The notes beneath the pieces are model-generated. The model had not been told where the DNA came from. It was given only the letters and a program-made list of their open reading frames with translations, and made no database searches. Positions 9,729 through 20,041 of a DNA stretch of 64,000 nucleotides are shown here, in pieces. Position numbers and translations under genes: made by a program. How positions within the stretch are numbered: position 1 is the stretch's first letter; every line of letters starts with the position of its first letter. Source of the stretch: Pseudomonas sp. ok272 (GTDB taxonomy: Bacteria > Pseudomonadota > Gammaproteobacteria > Pseudomonadales > Pseudomonadaceae); the NCBI RefSeq assembly GCF_900109995.1, contig NZ_FOCB01000010.1:1-64000 (forward strand). Direction: 5' to 3'.

Positions 9729-10629
9729 GGCGCTTGCCCCGCAACTCGGAGTACAGGTACGGCACCAGGATTGTCAGCACCGCGCCCAGCATCAGCATGG
9801 CGCTGGCCGAACCGATGCCCATCTGGCCCCGACTGAAGGTGAACGAATACATGAACATCGCCGGCAGGTCGGAGGAGTAGCCGGGACCACCGGCCGTCAT
9901 CGCGGCCACCAGGTCGAAGCTCTTGATCGCAATGTGGGACAGGATCATGAAGGCACTGAAGAACACCGGGCGCAGGCTCGGCAGCACGATCTTCAGGTAG
10001 ATGGTCGGCAGGCTCGCGCCATCGACCTGGGCGGCGCGGATGATCGACTGATCAACCCCGCGCAGCCCGGCCAGGAACATCGCCATGACAAACCCCGAGG
10101 CCTGCCACACGGCGGCGATCACCAGGCAGTACACCACGCGGTCCTGATCCACCAGCCAGTCCAGGCGAAAGCCTTCCCAGCCCCAGTCGCGCAGCATTTT
10201 GTCCAGGCCCAGGCCCGGGTTGAGCAACCACTTCCAGGCCGTACCGGTGACGATCATCGACAGCGCCATCGGGTACAGGTAGATCGTGCGGATGAAGCCT
10301 TCCTTGCGGATGCGCTGGTCCAGCAACACCGCCAAGAACACCCCCAGCACCAGGCTGATGCCAATGAACAGGCCACCGAACAACGCGAGGTTCTTGCTCG
10401 CCACCCACCAGCGGTCGTTGTCCATCAAGCGCAGGTATTGCTGCAGGCCGACCCATTTGTAGCTCGGCATGAAACTGGAGTTGGTGAACGACAGGACGAA
10501 GGTCCAGAGGATGTAACCGTAGAAGCCCACCAGCACGATCAGCATGCTCGGCGCCAACACCAGTTTGGGCAGCCAGCGTTGCAACGCGTCGAACGGTGAG
10601 GCTTTGCTAAAAACCGCCACAGAGCTCAT
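9721..10629 (-). CDS. gtsB: glucose ABC transporter permease (MalF-like)
   Basis: Inner-membrane partner of GtsC. About 302 residues from the ATG at 10629 (MSSVAVF); an in-frame ATG three codons upstream (10638) is an alternative and neither has a strong RBS. Six hydrophobic segments follow a short cytoplasmic tail; the EAA-like loop GVDQSIIRAAQVDGAS is near the middle of the second half. A REP pair separates it from gtsA, the same place where E. coli has REP sequences between malE and malF. Confidence 0.92.
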   Translation of the reverse strand: MSSVAVFSKASPFDALQRWLPKLVLAPSMLIVLVGFYGYILWTFVLSFTNSSFMPSYKWVGLQQYLRLMDNDRWWVASKNLALFGGLFIGISLVLGVFLAVLLDQRIRKEGFIRTIYLYPMALSMIVTGTAWKWLLNPGLGLDKMLRDWGWEGFRLDWLVDQDRVVYCLVIAAVWQASGFVMAMFLAGLRGVDQSIIRAAQVDGASLPTIYLKIVLPSLRPVFFSAFMILSHIAIKSFDLVAAMTAGGPGYSSDLPAMFMYSFTFSRGQMGIGSASAMLMLGAVLTILVPYLYSELRGKRHD

Positions 10630-10669
10630 CGAAGTCATCCAGGCAAAAAAAGATCGGAGAGTGCCTTGT

Positions 10670-10757
10670 GTGGGAGCGGGCTTGCTCGCGAAGGCGATGG
10701 ATCAGCAGACATCCATGTTGAATGTCAGCCCGCATTCGCGAGCAAGCCCGCTCCCAC
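10670..10757. repeat. REP pair between gtsA and gtsB (88 bp)
   Basis: GTGGGAGCGGGCTTGCTCGC and its inverted copy around ~42 bp, of the GGGCTTGC subtype. It lies within the gts transcript just after the binding-protein gene, a position suited to a 3' stabiliser giving more GtsA than permease. Confidence 0.9.
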
Positions 10758-10780
10758 AAGGGGTCGAATTGTGTCGAGGA

Positions 10781-12067
10781 TTACTGGGCCGCCTTGACGG
10801 CTGAAGCCAGTTGCTTGGCGGTCTTGGCCGGGTCGGCGTCTTTGTCGTTCATGAAGTTGGTCACGACATCGAAGATCGCGCCTTGCACCGCCAGGGACGT
10901 GGCCATGTTGTGCGCCATGCTCGGTTGCAGGCCGCCGGTCTTGTCGTCCGCCAGGAAGTCCTTGGCCGACGCCTGGGCGCAGGCGTCGAAGCCCAGCGCG
11001 CTCATGTCGTCGAGCATGTCGGTACGCACCGGGATCGAGCCTTTGTTGATGCTGAAGACCTTCTGGAAGTCCTTGCCCAGCGCGACCTTGGCCAAGTCCT
11101 GTTGGGCCGCCTGGGTACCGGCGTCCTTGACCTTGAACACCGCCAGGGAGTCGATGTTGTAGGTGAAGGCTTTTTCGGTGCCCGGGAATGGCACGCACTG
11201 GTAGTCCTTGCCGGCGACCTTGTGCGCGGCGGTCCACTCGCTCTTGGCCCAGTCGCCCATCATCTGCATGCCGGCCTTGCCATTGATCACGTCGGCGGCG
11301 GCGATGTTCCAGTCACGCCCGGCGCGGTTTGGGTCCATGTAGCCGGTGAGTTTCTTCAGTTCGGTGAAGGACTTGACCATCTGCGGCCCGGAGAGCGTGT
11401 TCTGGTCCAGATCGACCAGGGCTTTCTTGTAGCCCTCGGCGCCCATGACCGACAGCACCACGTCTTCGAACACGGTGCTGTCCTGCCACGGCTGGCCGCC
11501 ATGGGCCAGGGCGATGAAGCCCGCAGCCTTGAGCTTGTCGCCGGCAGCGTAGAACTCGTCGAGGGTGGTCGGGGCTTTGTCGATACCGGCTTTCTTGAAC
11601 ACCTCGGGGTTGATCCACAGCCAGTTGACGCGGTGGATGTTCACCGGCACGGCGACGTAATCACCTTCGTACTTCACGGTGTCGGAGACTTTCCGGACCA
11701 GCAGGCTGTCCCACTTTTCGTCCTTGGCCACGCCTTTGAGCAGGTTGCTGTCCAACAGGCCGATGCTGGCCCATTCCTGGATGTCCGGGCCCTTGATCTG
11801 GGCCACGCCTGGCGGGTTGCCGGCCACGGCGCGGCTCTTGAGCACGGTCATCGCGGTTGCGCCACCGCCACCGGCGACGGCGCCGTCCTTCCAGGTGAAG
11901 CCGTCTTTTTCGACTTGGGCCTTGAGCACATCGACCGCGGCTTTTTCGCCACCGGAGGTCCACCAGTGCACGACTTCCACGGTGCCTTTGGCATCGGCAG
12001 CAAAAGCGCTCAAGGGAAACAGGGAGGCAACGGAAATGGCAGCCGCGAGGCGAGCAATCGAATTCAT
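10781..12067 (-). CDS. gtsA: glucose ABC transporter periplasmic binding protein
   Basis: Captures glucose in the periplasm for GtsBCD. 428 residues from the ATG at 12067, giving a good signal peptide ([28 protein letters not shown]); the frame is open to 12121 but the extension is charged and would bury the signal. AAAGG lies about 10 nt upstream. The mature protein begins with [20 protein letters not shown], typical of family 1 sugar-binding proteins. First gene of gtsABCD-oprB. Confidence 0.93.
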   Translation of the reverse strand: MNSIARLAAAISVASLFPLSAFAADAKGTVEVVHWWTSGGEKAAVDVLKAQVEKDGFTWKDGAVAGGGGATAMTVLKSRAVAGNPPGVAQIKGPDIQEWASIGLLDSNLLKGVAKDEKWDSLLVRKVSDTVKYEGDYVAVPVNIHRVNWLWINPEVFKKAGIDKAPTTLDEFYAAGDKLKAAGFIALAHGGQPWQDSTVFEDVVLSVMGAEGYKKALVDLDQNTLSGPQMVKSFTELKKLTGYMDPNRAGRDWNIAAADVINGKAGMQMMGDWAKSEWTAAHKVAGKDYQCVPFPGTEKAFTYNIDSLAVFKVKDAGTQAAQQDLAKVALGKDFQKVFSINKGSIPVRTDMLDDMSALGFDACAQASAKDFLADDKTGGLQPSMAHNMATSLAVQGAIFDVVTNFMNDKDADPAKTAKQLASAVKAAQ

Positions 12068-12185
12068 CTGGGAAGTACCTTTCTTGTTGTTATGCATGCA
12101 AGTCTGGTGCTTGCGCTGCAAACGAGTTTAGACAGCGTAGTCCGTGCGGCAGGTAACGAAGCGACGCCGGAATGTCACCGCTTGG

Positions 12186-13445
12186 TTACATCGCCCTTGA
12201 GATAACGCCCTGGGCCAAGGCTGTCGCCATGCTCGGGGCCAGCGGCAAGCGCGGAATCAGCACCGCCTGCCAGGCGTGATAGAGGTCGGGCTTGCCACCC
12301 CAGATCCGCGCGCTGGGACGGTTGTGTTCATCGAGTTCGTGGTGCCAGCTGCCGTGGGCCCGGTCGATCAGGTAGCGCTCGTTGTACGTCCACAGGCGCT
12401 GATACCACACCTGGTACGACGCCAGCCCGGTGCGTTGAAACAAGGCACTGGCCGCCGCGCTCGCCTCGCAATGCACCCAATGCAAGCGCTGGCGCACCAC
12501 GGGGCGGTGGTCCCAATCGAGGGTGTAGACCAGGCCCGGCGCCCCATCGACGGCCCAGGCATGCAGGCTGTTGTTGGCAAACAACGACTGCGCGTCCGTC
12601 AGCAGCCACTCGGGAACCGGCAAGCCGGCCTGCGTCCGCGCCGCCTCCAGGTGCAACAGCAGTCGTGCCCACTCAAACCCGTGGCCCGGCGTGGTGCCGT
12701 AGGGCCGGAAGCCGTCGGCCGGATGGGCGTGGTTGTAGTCCTTGAGCGGTTGCCAGCGCCGGTCGAAATGCTCGACCACCAGGTAGTCGTTGGCGGCCGC
12801 GTGAGCGTGGATGACCCGCTCGACAATCCGCAGGGCGCGGTCCAGCCAGCGGTGGTCCTGGGTCGCATCGGCCAGGGCGAGGAAGGCCTCGGTGGCGTGC
12901 ATGTTGCTGTTGGCACCGCGATAGGCCTCTTCAACACCCCAATCCCGACTGAAGGACTCGCGCATCGCTCCCTCCCCTTCGCTCCAGAAATGCCCCTCGA
13001 TGATCCGGATCGCTTCGTCCAGCAACCCCTGGGCACCGGGTCTGAGGGCAACCACGGCGGAGCTGGCTGCCAGGGCGACAAAGGCATGCAGGTAGGCGGC
13101 CTTGTCGGTGTCGCCCGCGCGGTGCTCAGCAGCGGCGAACCAGCCACCGGACTCGGCGTCACGCAGCGGCCCGAGCAAGGCGCTGACCCCATGATCGACA
13201 AGCTCGGCGTAACCCGCCAGCCCCTGGAGATGGGCCAAGGCGAAACTGTGGGTCATGCGCGCGGTGTTCATGGTCTGGGCGCAGGCCCCGGCCGGCAGTT
13301 GCCCCCGTGCATCCAGATTGCCGAAGCCTTCGGCGAGCGCCGAGGCCTTGGCGAAGTCCAGCAGGCGCAGGCCTTCGTCGGCCAGCCAGCGGTGATGGGC
13401 AGGCGTGTCCAGCCAATGGCGGGAGGTCGATGGGGGAGTGTCCAT
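12186..13445 (-). CDS. AGE-family (N-acylglucosamine 2-epimerase/mannose isomerase-like) protein
   Basis: 419 residues from the ATG at 13445 (AGGT just upstream; the frame is open to 13490). It resembles the (alpha/alpha)6-barrel AGE superfamily, which includes N-acylglucosamine epimerases, cellobiose epimerase and the mannose isomerase YihS. Family-like features are NTARMTHSFALAH near residue 75, a DAESGGWFAA segment, NSNMHATEAFLAL about two thirds of the way to the middle, PGHGFEWARLLL, and the C-terminal LYHAWQA. His residues in MTHS, NMHAT and PGHG match positions commonly near the active site. An equivalent gene sits here in P. putida, so it may convert mannose or another hexose into a form the ED route can use. 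The substrate is not known from sequence. Confidence 0.75.
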   Translation of the reverse strand: MDTPPSTSRHWLDTPAHHRWLADEGLRLLDFAKASALAEGFGNLDARGQLPAGACAQTMNTARMTHSFALAHLQGLAGYAELVDHGVSALLGPLRDAESGGWFAAAEHRAGDTDKAAYLHAFVALAASSAVVALRPGAQGLLDEAIRIIEGHFWSEGEGAMRESFSRDWGVEEAYRGANSNMHATEAFLALADATQDHRWLDRALRIVERVIHAHAAANDYLVVEHFDRRWQPLKDYNHAHPADGFRPYGTTPGHGFEWARLLLHLEAARTQAGLPVPEWLLTDAQSLFANNSLHAWAVDGAPGLVYTLDWDHRPVVRQRLHWVHCEASAAASALFQRTGLASYQVWYQRLWTYNERYLIDRAHGSWHHELDEHNRPSARIWGGKPDLYHAWQAVLIPRLPLAPSMATALAQGVISRAM

Positions 13446-13568
13446 GGTGTACCTGTTTTTGTTGTGATGACGGTGTAGGAGTCTAAACACGCGGGAGGTG
13501 GGTGCAGGTCACGAAGGGGGTGGGGTGTGTCACCGGGCAGTGACATTGGTGTTGAGGCGAGCGGCGCT

Positions 13569-13591
13569 TTCGCGAGCAGGCTCGCTCCCAC
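13569..13591. repeat. solitary REP arm
   Basis: One TTCGCGAGCAGGCTCGCTCC-type arm without a partner nearby, between gtrS and the epimerase gene. Confidence 0.7.
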
Positions 13592-13666
13592 AGGTGACTG
13601 AGCTGCGCCCCATATGTTGGACATTTAAGGGGGTAAGGCTAGGCGGCGAAGAACGATAACGCGGGC

Positions 13667-15139
13667 TCACTGGTCCGCACTGCGCGGCAACTGCAACGTC
13701 ACCCGCAACCCGCCCTCGCGCAGGTTCTGCAGGCTGACTTCGCCGCCATGGCTGTGGGCGATGTTGCGGGCGATCCCCAGGCCCAAGCCATAGCCCTGCT
13801 GCTGGCCGGCCAGGCGAAAGTGCGGCTCGAACACTTGCTCCAGGCGTTGCTGTGGCACGCCTGGGCCTTCGTCATCGACGTGCACGACGAGGGCGTGCTC
13901 ATCGTCTTCGATATGCAGGTGCGCGTTCTGCCCGTACTTGAGGGCGTTGTCGATCAGGTTGCCGATGCAGCGCTTGAGCGCCAGGGGCTTGCCCGGATAG
14001 GCCGCCAGCGCCCGGCCTTGCTGGGTCACACGCCCATTGCCGTTGGGCGCCAGGTAAGGCTCGACCAGGCAATCGAGCACATGATTGAGGTCCACCGGCT
14101 CGATGTTCTCGTGGATGTCGGTGTCCTTGACGCACTGCAACGCGCCCTTGACCAACAACTCCAGCTCATCCAGGTCACGGCCGAACTTCATCTGCAGTTG
14201 CTCGTCCTCCAGCAACTCGACGCGCAATCGCAGGCGGGTGATGGGCGTGCGCAAGTCATGGGAGATCGCGCTGAACAACTGGCTGCGCTCGGTCAGGTAG
14301 CGGCTGATGCGCTCGCGCATGCTGTTGAAGGCGCGGGCCACCTCAACCACTTCGCTACCACCAACCTCCGCCACCGGCTGTACGTCCGCACCCAGCGACA
14401 GGTCCCGGGCCGCCCGCGCCAGACGCTTGAGCGGCCGGCTTTGCCAGTGCACCAGCAGGCCAATGAACAGCAACAGGAAACTGCTGGTGAGCAGGATGAA
14501 CCACACTTGCTGCGACGGCAGGCCCTGTTCTTCAAGGCTGGTGTAGGGCTCGGGCAACAACGACGCGATGTACAGCCATTCGCCCTCGCTCAGTTTGATC
14601 TGGGTCACCAGCACCGGCGGGTTGATCGGTTCCAGGGTCAGGGCGTAGTGCGCCCAGGAGCGCGGCAGTTCGTCCAGCTTCAAGCCACTGTTGAAGATGC
14701 GCAGGTCATCGGGGCTGACGAAGTTCACCGAGATATCGGTCGTCGCCCCCAGCGACTGGCGCAGCACGTCATCCACCGCCGCCAGCACCGCCTGCTTGCG
14801 CGGGGTGGGGGGCAGCAATTGCATGTCCAGGGGTTTGTCGTTGAGGGTCACCACAAACCGGGTGCCGCCCATGCTGCGCAGTTGGTCGAGGACCATCGGC
14901 CGATAGGCCACGGGCAGCGAGCGAAAGTAGCTGACGCTGGCCGTCATCGAATGGGCCAGGCTGCGGGCGGCGGTGACCAGCCCTGCGAGTTGGGTGGCGC
15001 GCAGTTGCGAGACCCAGATCACGCTGGACAACGCCTGGGCGAACAACACCGCCAGCAAGGTCAGCAGCAACATGCGCCCCAAGAGCGAACGCGGCACCGG
15101 CACCTTGCGGATCAACCGCCTGATCACCTCAGCGGCCAT
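13667..15139 (-). CDS. gtrS: sensor histidine kinase of the glucose-responsive two-component system
   Basis: 490 residues. TM1 at about 20-45, a periplasmic sensor region to about 210, TM2 near 212-231, HAMP to ~285, then the dimerisation/phosphoacceptor motif SAISHDLRTPITRLR (His about 294) and an HATPase_c domain with NLIDNALKYG (N-box) and DEGPGVP (G1). Its start overlaps the end of gltR by 11 nt. In pseudomonads GtrS/GltR control the gts/oprB glucose uptake genes and respond to 2-ketogluconate or 6-phosphogluconate. Context and domain order fit well. Confidence 0.92.
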   Translation of the reverse strand: MAAEVIRRLIRKVPVPRSLLGRMLLLTLLAVLFAQALSSVIWVSQLRATQLAGLVTAARSLAHSMTASVSYFRSLPVAYRPMVLDQLRSMGGTRFVVTLNDKPLDMQLLPPTPRKQAVLAAVDDVLRQSLGATTDISVNFVSPDDLRIFNSGLKLDELPRSWAHYALTLEPINPPVLVTQIKLSEGEWLYIASLLPEPYTSLEEQGLPSQQVWFILLTSSFLLLFIGLLVHWQSRPLKRLARAARDLSLGADVQPVAEVGGSEVVEVARAFNSMRERISRYLTERSQLFSAISHDLRTPITRLRLRVELLEDEQLQMKFGRDLDELELLVKGALQCVKDTDIHENIEPVDLNHVLDCLVEPYLAPNGNGRVTQQGRALAAYPGKPLALKRCIGNLIDNALKYGQNAHLHIEDDEHALVVHVDDEGPGVPQQRLEQVFEPHFRLAGQQQGYGLGLGIARNIAHSHGGEVSLQNLREGGLRVTLQLPRSADQ

Positions 15140-15860
15140 TGCCGGCGACCACGTTGGCCGCCAGTTGGTAGCCGCTGCCGCGCACGGTGCGGATCAACCG
15201 CGCCGGCTTCTCGGTGTCACGCAGGCGCTGACGCAGGCGGCTGACGGCCATGTCGACGATCCGGTCCAGCGGCATCAGGTCACGGCCACGGGTGGCGTTG
15301 CCGATGGTGTCGCGGTCGAGGATTTGCTGGGGGTGATCGAGGAATAGCTTGAGCAGGGCGAAGTCGGCGCCGGAGAGAATCACTTCCTCGCCGTCGGTGT
15401 GGAACAGCCGGTGGCTGACCATGTCCAGGTGCCACTCATCGAAGGCCAGCACCTCGCCACCGCTGCGCTCCTGACCGAACTGGGCCCGGCGCAACAAGGC
15501 CTTGATCCGCGCCTGCAACTCGCGCGGGCTGAAGGGCTTGCCCAGGTAATCGTCGGCGCCCAGTTCCAGGCCAATCACCCGGTCGGCCTCATCGGAACTG
15601 GCGGTGAGCATGATGATCGGCACGCAGGCCTGGCGCGGGTGTTGGCGGATCCAGCGGCACAAGCTGAAACCGTCCTCGTCCGGCAGCATCACGTCCAGGA
15701 TCACCAGGTCGCTCGACGCCTCGTTCAACGCCTGGCGAAACCCCGCGCCATCGGGCGTGGTGCGTACCTGGAACCCGGCTCGGCTCAGGTAGGTGTCCAG
15801 CAACTCGCGTATCTCTTGATCGTCATCGACCAATAAAATCGACTTGTTGACTGCGCTCAC
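15129..15860 (-). CDS. gltR: OmpR-type response regulator of glucose transport
   Basis: 243 residues from the GTG at 15860 (VSAVNKSILLVDDDQ), preceded by AAGGAC. The frame is open to 15986, but that extension is translated REP sequence and is spurious. Receiver domain with acidic pocket LVDDDQ and phospho-acceptor Asp in VILDVMLPDEDG, plus Lys in LGKPFSPREL; the C-terminal winged helix has VSRLRQRLRD and a TVRGSGYQL end. It regulates gtsABCD and oprB in P. putida and P. aeruginosa. Confidence 0.93.
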   Translation of the reverse strand: MSAVNKSILLVDDDQEIRELLDTYLSRAGFQVRTTPDGAGFRQALNEASSDLVILDVMLPDEDGFSLCRWIRQHPRQACVPIIMLTASSDEADRVIGLELGADDYLGKPFSPRELQARIKALLRRAQFGQERSGGEVLAFDEWHLDMVSHRLFHTDGEEVILSGADFALLKLFLDHPQQILDRDTIGNATRGRDLMPLDRIVDMAVSRLRQRLRDTEKPARLIRTVRGSGYQLAANVVAGNGR

Positions 15861-15936
15861 TGGGTGGCGTCCTTGTTGTGATGAGTGGGGCGGATCATGC
15901 CTTAAACAGCGCATCGACAAACACTGCACAGACCCT

Positions 15937-16021
15937 GTGGGAGCGAGCCTGCTCGCGAAGCGTCCTGTCAGCCACCGTGTATTCACTGGATGGACACCTT
16001 CGCGAGCAGGCTCGCTCCCAC
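15937..16021. repeat. REP pair between glk and gltR (85 bp)
   Basis: GTGGGAGCGAGCCTGCTCGC and its inverted partner around ~40 bp, of the GAGCCTGC subtype, in the intergenic gap downstream of glk. Confidence 0.88.
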
Positions 16022-16034
16022 ACTGAACGGCATT

Positions 16035-16994
16035 TCAGGTCGGGATTGATTGCTCCAACGCCACGCCCGCGCCGGTCAGCCCGGAGTATGGCGCCGTCAC
16101 CAACCACACTGGAATGCCGGCGAAATACTCGCTCATACATCCCTTGTCGGCAAAGCAGCGGGCGAAGCCGCTTGCCAGGAACAACTCGGCGAACCGCGGA
16201 ATCACGCCACCGACGATGTACACACCGCCGCGCGCGCCCGTGGTCAACACGTTATTGCCGGCTACGCGCCCCAGCCAGCAACAGAACTGCTCCAGCACCT
16301 CCAGGGCCACCGGGTCGCCCGCCAGCGCCGCGGCGGTGATCGCCTCCGGGGTATCGAGCACCGGCCGGTGCCCGTCCACCGCACAGATCGCCCGGTAGAC
16401 CCGCGGCAATCCTGCCCCGCTAAGGGCAGTCTCGGCGCTGACGTGGCCCATCTCCGCGTGAAGGTGCTGCCACAGTTGGGTTTCTCGCGGGTGGCTCAGC
16501 GGCAGGTCGACATGCCCGCCCTCGCCCGGCAGTGCGGCCCAGCGGCCCTCGCCAAGATCGAGCAACGTGCCGACCCCCAAGCCGGTGCCGGGGCCCATCA
16601 CCACCGCCGGGCACAGCGGCTGCGGCGTGCCTTCGCACACCACGCGGAACTCGCCCGGCTGCAGGCGGGTCATCCCCAGGGCCATGGCCGAGAAGTCGTT
16701 GACCAGCAGCAGCCGCTCGACCTGCAAGGCCTGGCAGAACGCCCGGCGACTGAGGCGCCAGTGATTGTTGGTGAAGCGAAACTCATCGCCGCTGACGGGG
16801 CCCGCCACCGACAGGCACACCGCACCGATGGCGCCGAGGGCCAGGCCTTGCGCCTTCAGATACACCGCAATGGCGTCTTCCGGGCAGGCAAAGTCAGCGG
16901 TCGCCAACACCTGGACCGACGCCAGTTGCTGGTCTTTCCACACGGCAAAACGGGCATTGGTGCCACCGATGTCACCGACCAGCGCTAACGTCAC
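16035..16994 (-). CDS. glk: glucokinase
   Basis: Phosphorylates glucose with ATP to glucose-6-phosphate. 319 residues, Glk family length. N-terminal phosphate-binding motif [12 protein letters not shown], catalytic region with [19 protein letters not shown], and [11 protein letters not shown]. Translation starts at a GTG (16992-16994) that overlaps the edd stop as GTGA, so it is coupled to edd. Confidence 0.95.
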   Translation of the reverse strand: MTLALVGDIGGTNARFAVWKDQQLASVQVLATADFACPEDAIAVYLKAQGLALGAIGAVCLSVAGPVSGDEFRFTNNHWRLSRRAFCQALQVERLLLVNDFSAMALGMTRLQPGEFRVVCEGTPQPLCPAVVMGPGTGLGVGTLLDLGEGRWAALPGEGGHVDLPLSHPRETQLWQHLHAEMGHVSAETALSGAGLPRVYRAICAVDGHRPVLDTPEAITAAALAGDPVALEVLEQFCCWLGRVAGNNVLTTGARGGVYIVGGVIPRFAELFLASGFARCFADKGCMSEYFAGIPVWLVTAPYSGLTGAGVALEQSIPT

Positions 16995-18817
16995 TTAAGG
17001 TTCTCCAGGGCCGAGGTAAAGGCGCTGGCGCCCTGCTCCGCCGAGCTGAAGGCCATGCGCATGAAACCGAACAGCTCGCGTCCGCAGCCAATGCCGTTGT
17101 CCAGCAGGCCCTTGGCCGGTTCGCGGGCGGCAAACGCATCGGCGTCCACCAGCAGTTGCAGGGTGCCGTTGACGCCATCGACGCGGATCATATCGCCCTC
17201 GCGCACGCGCGCCAAAGCACCGCCGACAAACGCCTCGGGGCTGACGTGGATGGCCGCCGGGATTTTCCCCGAAGCCCCGGACATGCGCCCGTCAGTCACC
17301 AGCGCCACCTTGAACCCGCGGTCCTGCAGCACGCCCAGGAACGGCGTCATCTTGTGCAACTCCGGCATGCCGTTGGAGCGCGGGCCCTGGAAGCGCATCA
17401 CCGCGACAAAGTCCTTCTCCAGCAACCCGGCCTGGAAGGCATCGGCCAGGTCCTGCTGGTCCTGGAACACCATCGCCGGCGCCTCGACCACTTGATGCTC
17501 CGGCGCCACGGCCGAGACTTTCATCACCCCGCGTCCCAGGTTGCCTTCCATCACCCGCAGGCCGCCTTCGGGCGAGAAAGCGCGGGCCACCGGGCGCAGG
17601 ATGTTTTCATCGAGGCTCGCGATCGGGCCTTCGTGCCAGACCAACCGGCCATCCTCCAGGAATGGTTCCTGGGTGTACCGGCTCAGGCCATGGCCGGCGA
17701 CGGTGTTGACGTCCTCGTGGAGCAGCCCGGCGTCGAGCAGCTCGCGGATCAGGAACGACATGCCACCCGCCGCCTGGAAGTGGTTGATATCGGCCTTGCC
17801 GTTCGGATAGACGTGGCTCAGGGTCGGCACCACCTCGGAGAGGTCGGCCATGTCCTGCCAGGTCAGTTGGATCCCCGCTGCCATGGCGATAGCCGGCATG
17901 TGCAAGGTGTGGTTGGTCGAGCCGCCGGTGGCGTGCAGGGCCACGATCGAGTTGACCAGCGAGCGCTCGTCGACGATTTCGCCGATGGGCATGAAGCTAC
18001 CGCTTTGCTTGGTCAGGCGCGTGATCTGGTGCGCCGCTTCGCGGGTCAAGGCGTCGCGCAGCGGGGTGTTGGGATTGACGAACGAGGCACCGGGCAAGTG
18101 CAGGCCCATGACTTCCATCAACAACTGGTTGGTGTTGGCGGTGCCGTAGAACGTGCAGGTGCCGGGGCTGTGGTAGGACTTCATCTCCGACTCCAGCAAC
18201 TCTTCGCGGCTGGCCTTGCCCTCGGCGTAGCGCTGGCGCACGTCGGCCTTTTGCTTGTTGGAGATCCCCGAGACCATCGGCCCGCCCGGCACGAAGATCG
18301 TCGGCAGGTGACCGAAACGCAGCGCGCCCATCATCAGGCCCGGCACGATCTTGTCGCAAATGCCCAGCATCATCGCCGCGTCGAACATGTTGTGCGACAG
18401 CGCCACGGCGGTGGACATCGCGATCACCTCGCGGCTGGCAATGCCCAACTCCATGCCCGGCTCACCCTGGGTCACGCCATCGCACATGGCCGGCACGCCA
18501 CCGGCGAACTGGCCGACCGAGCCGATCTCGCGCAACGCCTGCTTGATTTGCTCCGGGTAGGTCTCGTAGGGCTGATGCGCCGACAGCATGTCGTTATAGG
18601 ACGAAACAATCGCCACGTTGGCGGCATTCATCATCCGCAGGCTTTGCTTGTCCTCGGTGCCGCATCCGGCCACGCCATGGGCAAAGTTGGCGCACTGCAA
18701 CTTGCCACGCATCGGCCCGTCACTGGCGGCGCCGCGAATCAATGCAAGGTAGGCCTCACGGGTAGCGCGGCTACGGGTGACGAGCCGTTCGGTGACCTCA
18801 AGAACGCGGGGATGCAT
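16991..18817 (-). CDS. edd: 6-phosphogluconate dehydratase
   Basis: Converts 6-phosphogluconate to KDPG, the first committed ED step. 608 residues, IlvD/Edd family. Cysteines suited to iron-sulfur coordination lie in [21 protein letters not shown] and [13 protein letters not shown]. Family signatures include CDKIVPG and [16 protein letters not shown] near the C-terminus. It starts the edd-glk operon, divergent from gap-1, with a TTGT-N7-ACAA HexR site 123 bp upstream. Confidence 0.96.
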   Translation of the reverse strand: MHPRVLEVTERLVTRSRATREAYLALIRGAASDGPMRGKLQCANFAHGVAGCGTEDKQSLRMMNAANVAIVSSYNDMLSAHQPYETYPEQIKQALREIGSVGQFAGGVPAMCDGVTQGEPGMELGIASREVIAMSTAVALSHNMFDAAMMLGICDKIVPGLMMGALRFGHLPTIFVPGGPMVSGISNKQKADVRQRYAEGKASREELLESEMKSYHSPGTCTFYGTANTNQLLMEVMGLHLPGASFVNPNTPLRDALTREAAHQITRLTKQSGSFMPIGEIVDERSLVNSIVALHATGGSTNHTLHMPAIAMAAGIQLTWQDMADLSEVVPTLSHVYPNGKADINHFQAAGGMSFLIRELLDAGLLHEDVNTVAGHGLSRYTQEPFLEDGRLVWHEGPIASLDENILRPVARAFSPEGGLRVMEGNLGRGVMKVSAVAPEHQVVEAPAMVFQDQQDLADAFQAGLLEKDFVAVMRFQGPRSNGMPELHKMTPFLGVLQDRGFKVALVTDGRMSGASGKIPAAIHVSPEAFVGGALARVREGDMIRVDGVNGTLQLLVDADAFAAREPAKGLLDNGIGCGRELFGFMRMAFSSAEQGASAFTSALENLK

Positions 18818-18939
18818 GTGTTGAACTCCAGGCTAACGGATGTGGCGACCTGTGCAGTCCATTCTGCTCAAGAGGCATCGACGCCAGTGGCGGCGGACGG
18901 GATTCTTGAGCATGCGGACCCGTTGAATCAGGCCACTCG

Positions 18940-18954
18940 TTGTAGATAGAACAA
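18940..18954. promoter_or_regulatory. HexR operator (edd side)
   Basis: TTGTAGATAGAACAA is a perfect TTGT-N7-ACAA pair in the 222-bp edd/gap-1 divergent region, nearer to edd. This is the published HexR recognition pattern in P. putida; KDPG releases the repressor. Confidence 0.8.
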
Positions 18955-19001
18955 AATATTGCCATCAAAAAGGCTTGTTTTCTATTTTTTTGCGAATAAT
19001 C

Positions 19002-19016
19002 TTGTAATTCCAACAA
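19002..19016. promoter_or_regulatory. HexR operator (gap-1 side)
   Basis: TTGTAATTCCAACAA is a second perfect TTGT-N7-ACAA pair, 24 bp upstream of the gap-1 start. Position so close to the start suggests it covers the gap-1 promoter or transcription start. Confidence 0.82.
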
Positions 19017-19039
19017 CAAAATAGCGAAGGCGCTTTCAA

Positions 19040-20041
19040 ATGACTCTACGAATCGCAATCAATGGTTTTGGCCGTATCGGCCGTAACGTCCTTCGCGCAC
19101 TGTATACCCAAGGCTATCGTCAGGATCTGCAGATCGTTGCCATCAACGATCTGGGTGACAGCGCAATCAACGCTCACTTGCTCAAATACGACACCGTTCA
19201 CGGCATGTTCGCCGCCGATGTCCAGCATGACCTGGAAAGCCTGACCGTCAATGGCGACCGTATTGCCGTCAGCGCCATTCGCAACCCCGCCGACCTGCCG
19301 TGGGCCGCGGAAAAAATCGACGTGGTGTTCGAATGCACCGGCCTGTTCACCGACCGGGCCAAGGCCGCCGCCCATATTAGCGCCGGCGCGCGCAAAGTAA
19401 TCATCTCGGCCCCGGCCAAGGGCGCCGATGCCACGGTGGTGTACGGGGTCAACCACGACATCCTGCGCCCGTCGCACCAGATCATCTCCAACGCCTCGTG
19501 CACCACCAATTGCCTGGCCCCGGTGGCCCAGGTGCTGCACCGCGAACTGGGGATCGAAAGCGGCCTGATGACCACCATTCACGCCTACACCAACGACCAG
19601 AACCTGACGGACGTCTACCACAGTGATCCGTACCGCGCCCGTTCGGCCACCCAGAACATGATCCCGAGCAAGACCGGCGCCGCCGAGGCGGTGGGCCTGG
19701 TCCTGCCGGAACTGGCGGGCAAGTTGACCGGCATGGCCGTGCGCGTGCCGGTGATCAACGTGTCGCTGGTGGACTTGACCGTACAGCTCAAACGCGAAGC
19801 CAGCGCCGAGGACGTCAACGCCTTGCTCAAGGAAGCCAGCCGGCACTCCAAGGTGCTGGGCTACAACAGCCTGCCGCTGGTCTCCAGTGATTTCAACCAC
19901 AACCCGCTGTCGGCGATTTTCGACGCCAATCACACCAAATCCACCGGCAAGTTGCTCAAAGTCCTCGCCTGGTACGACAACGAGTGGGGCTTCTCCAACC
20001 GCATGCTCGATAATTGCCTGGCCTTGTGTCACGCCGAATAA
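19040..20041 (+). CDS. gap: glyceraldehyde-3-phosphate dehydrogenase, type I
   Basis: Oxidises GAP from the aldolase step to 1,3-bisphosphoglycerate. 333 residues. NAD-binding NGFGRIGRN at the N-terminus, catalytic [12 protein letters not shown] with Cys154, and C-terminal [12 protein letters not shown]. It is divergent from edd-glk and shares the HexR-controlled intergenic region; it corresponds to gap-1 of P. putida. Confidence 0.97.
   Translation: MTLRIAINGFGRIGRNVLRALYTQGYRQDLQIVAINDLGDSAINAHLLKYDTVHGMFAADVQHDLESLTVNGDRIAVSAIRNPADLPWAAEKIDVVFECTGLFTDRAKAAAHISAGARKVIISAPAKGADATVVYGVNHDILRPSHQIISNASCTTNCLAPVAQVLHRELGIESGLMTTIHAYTNDQNLTDVYHSDPYRARSATQNMIPSKTGAAEAVGLVLPELAGKLTGMAVRVPVINVSLVDLTVQLKREASAEDVNALLKEASRHSKVLGYNSLPLVSSDFNHNPLSAIFDANHTKSTGKLLKVLAWYDNEWGFSNRMLDNCLALCHAE

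Noticed and set aside
15861-15986. N-terminal extension of gltR
   Set aside because: It translates REP sequence (FASRLAPTG appears in other frames over REP pairs); the GTG at 15860 has an RBS.
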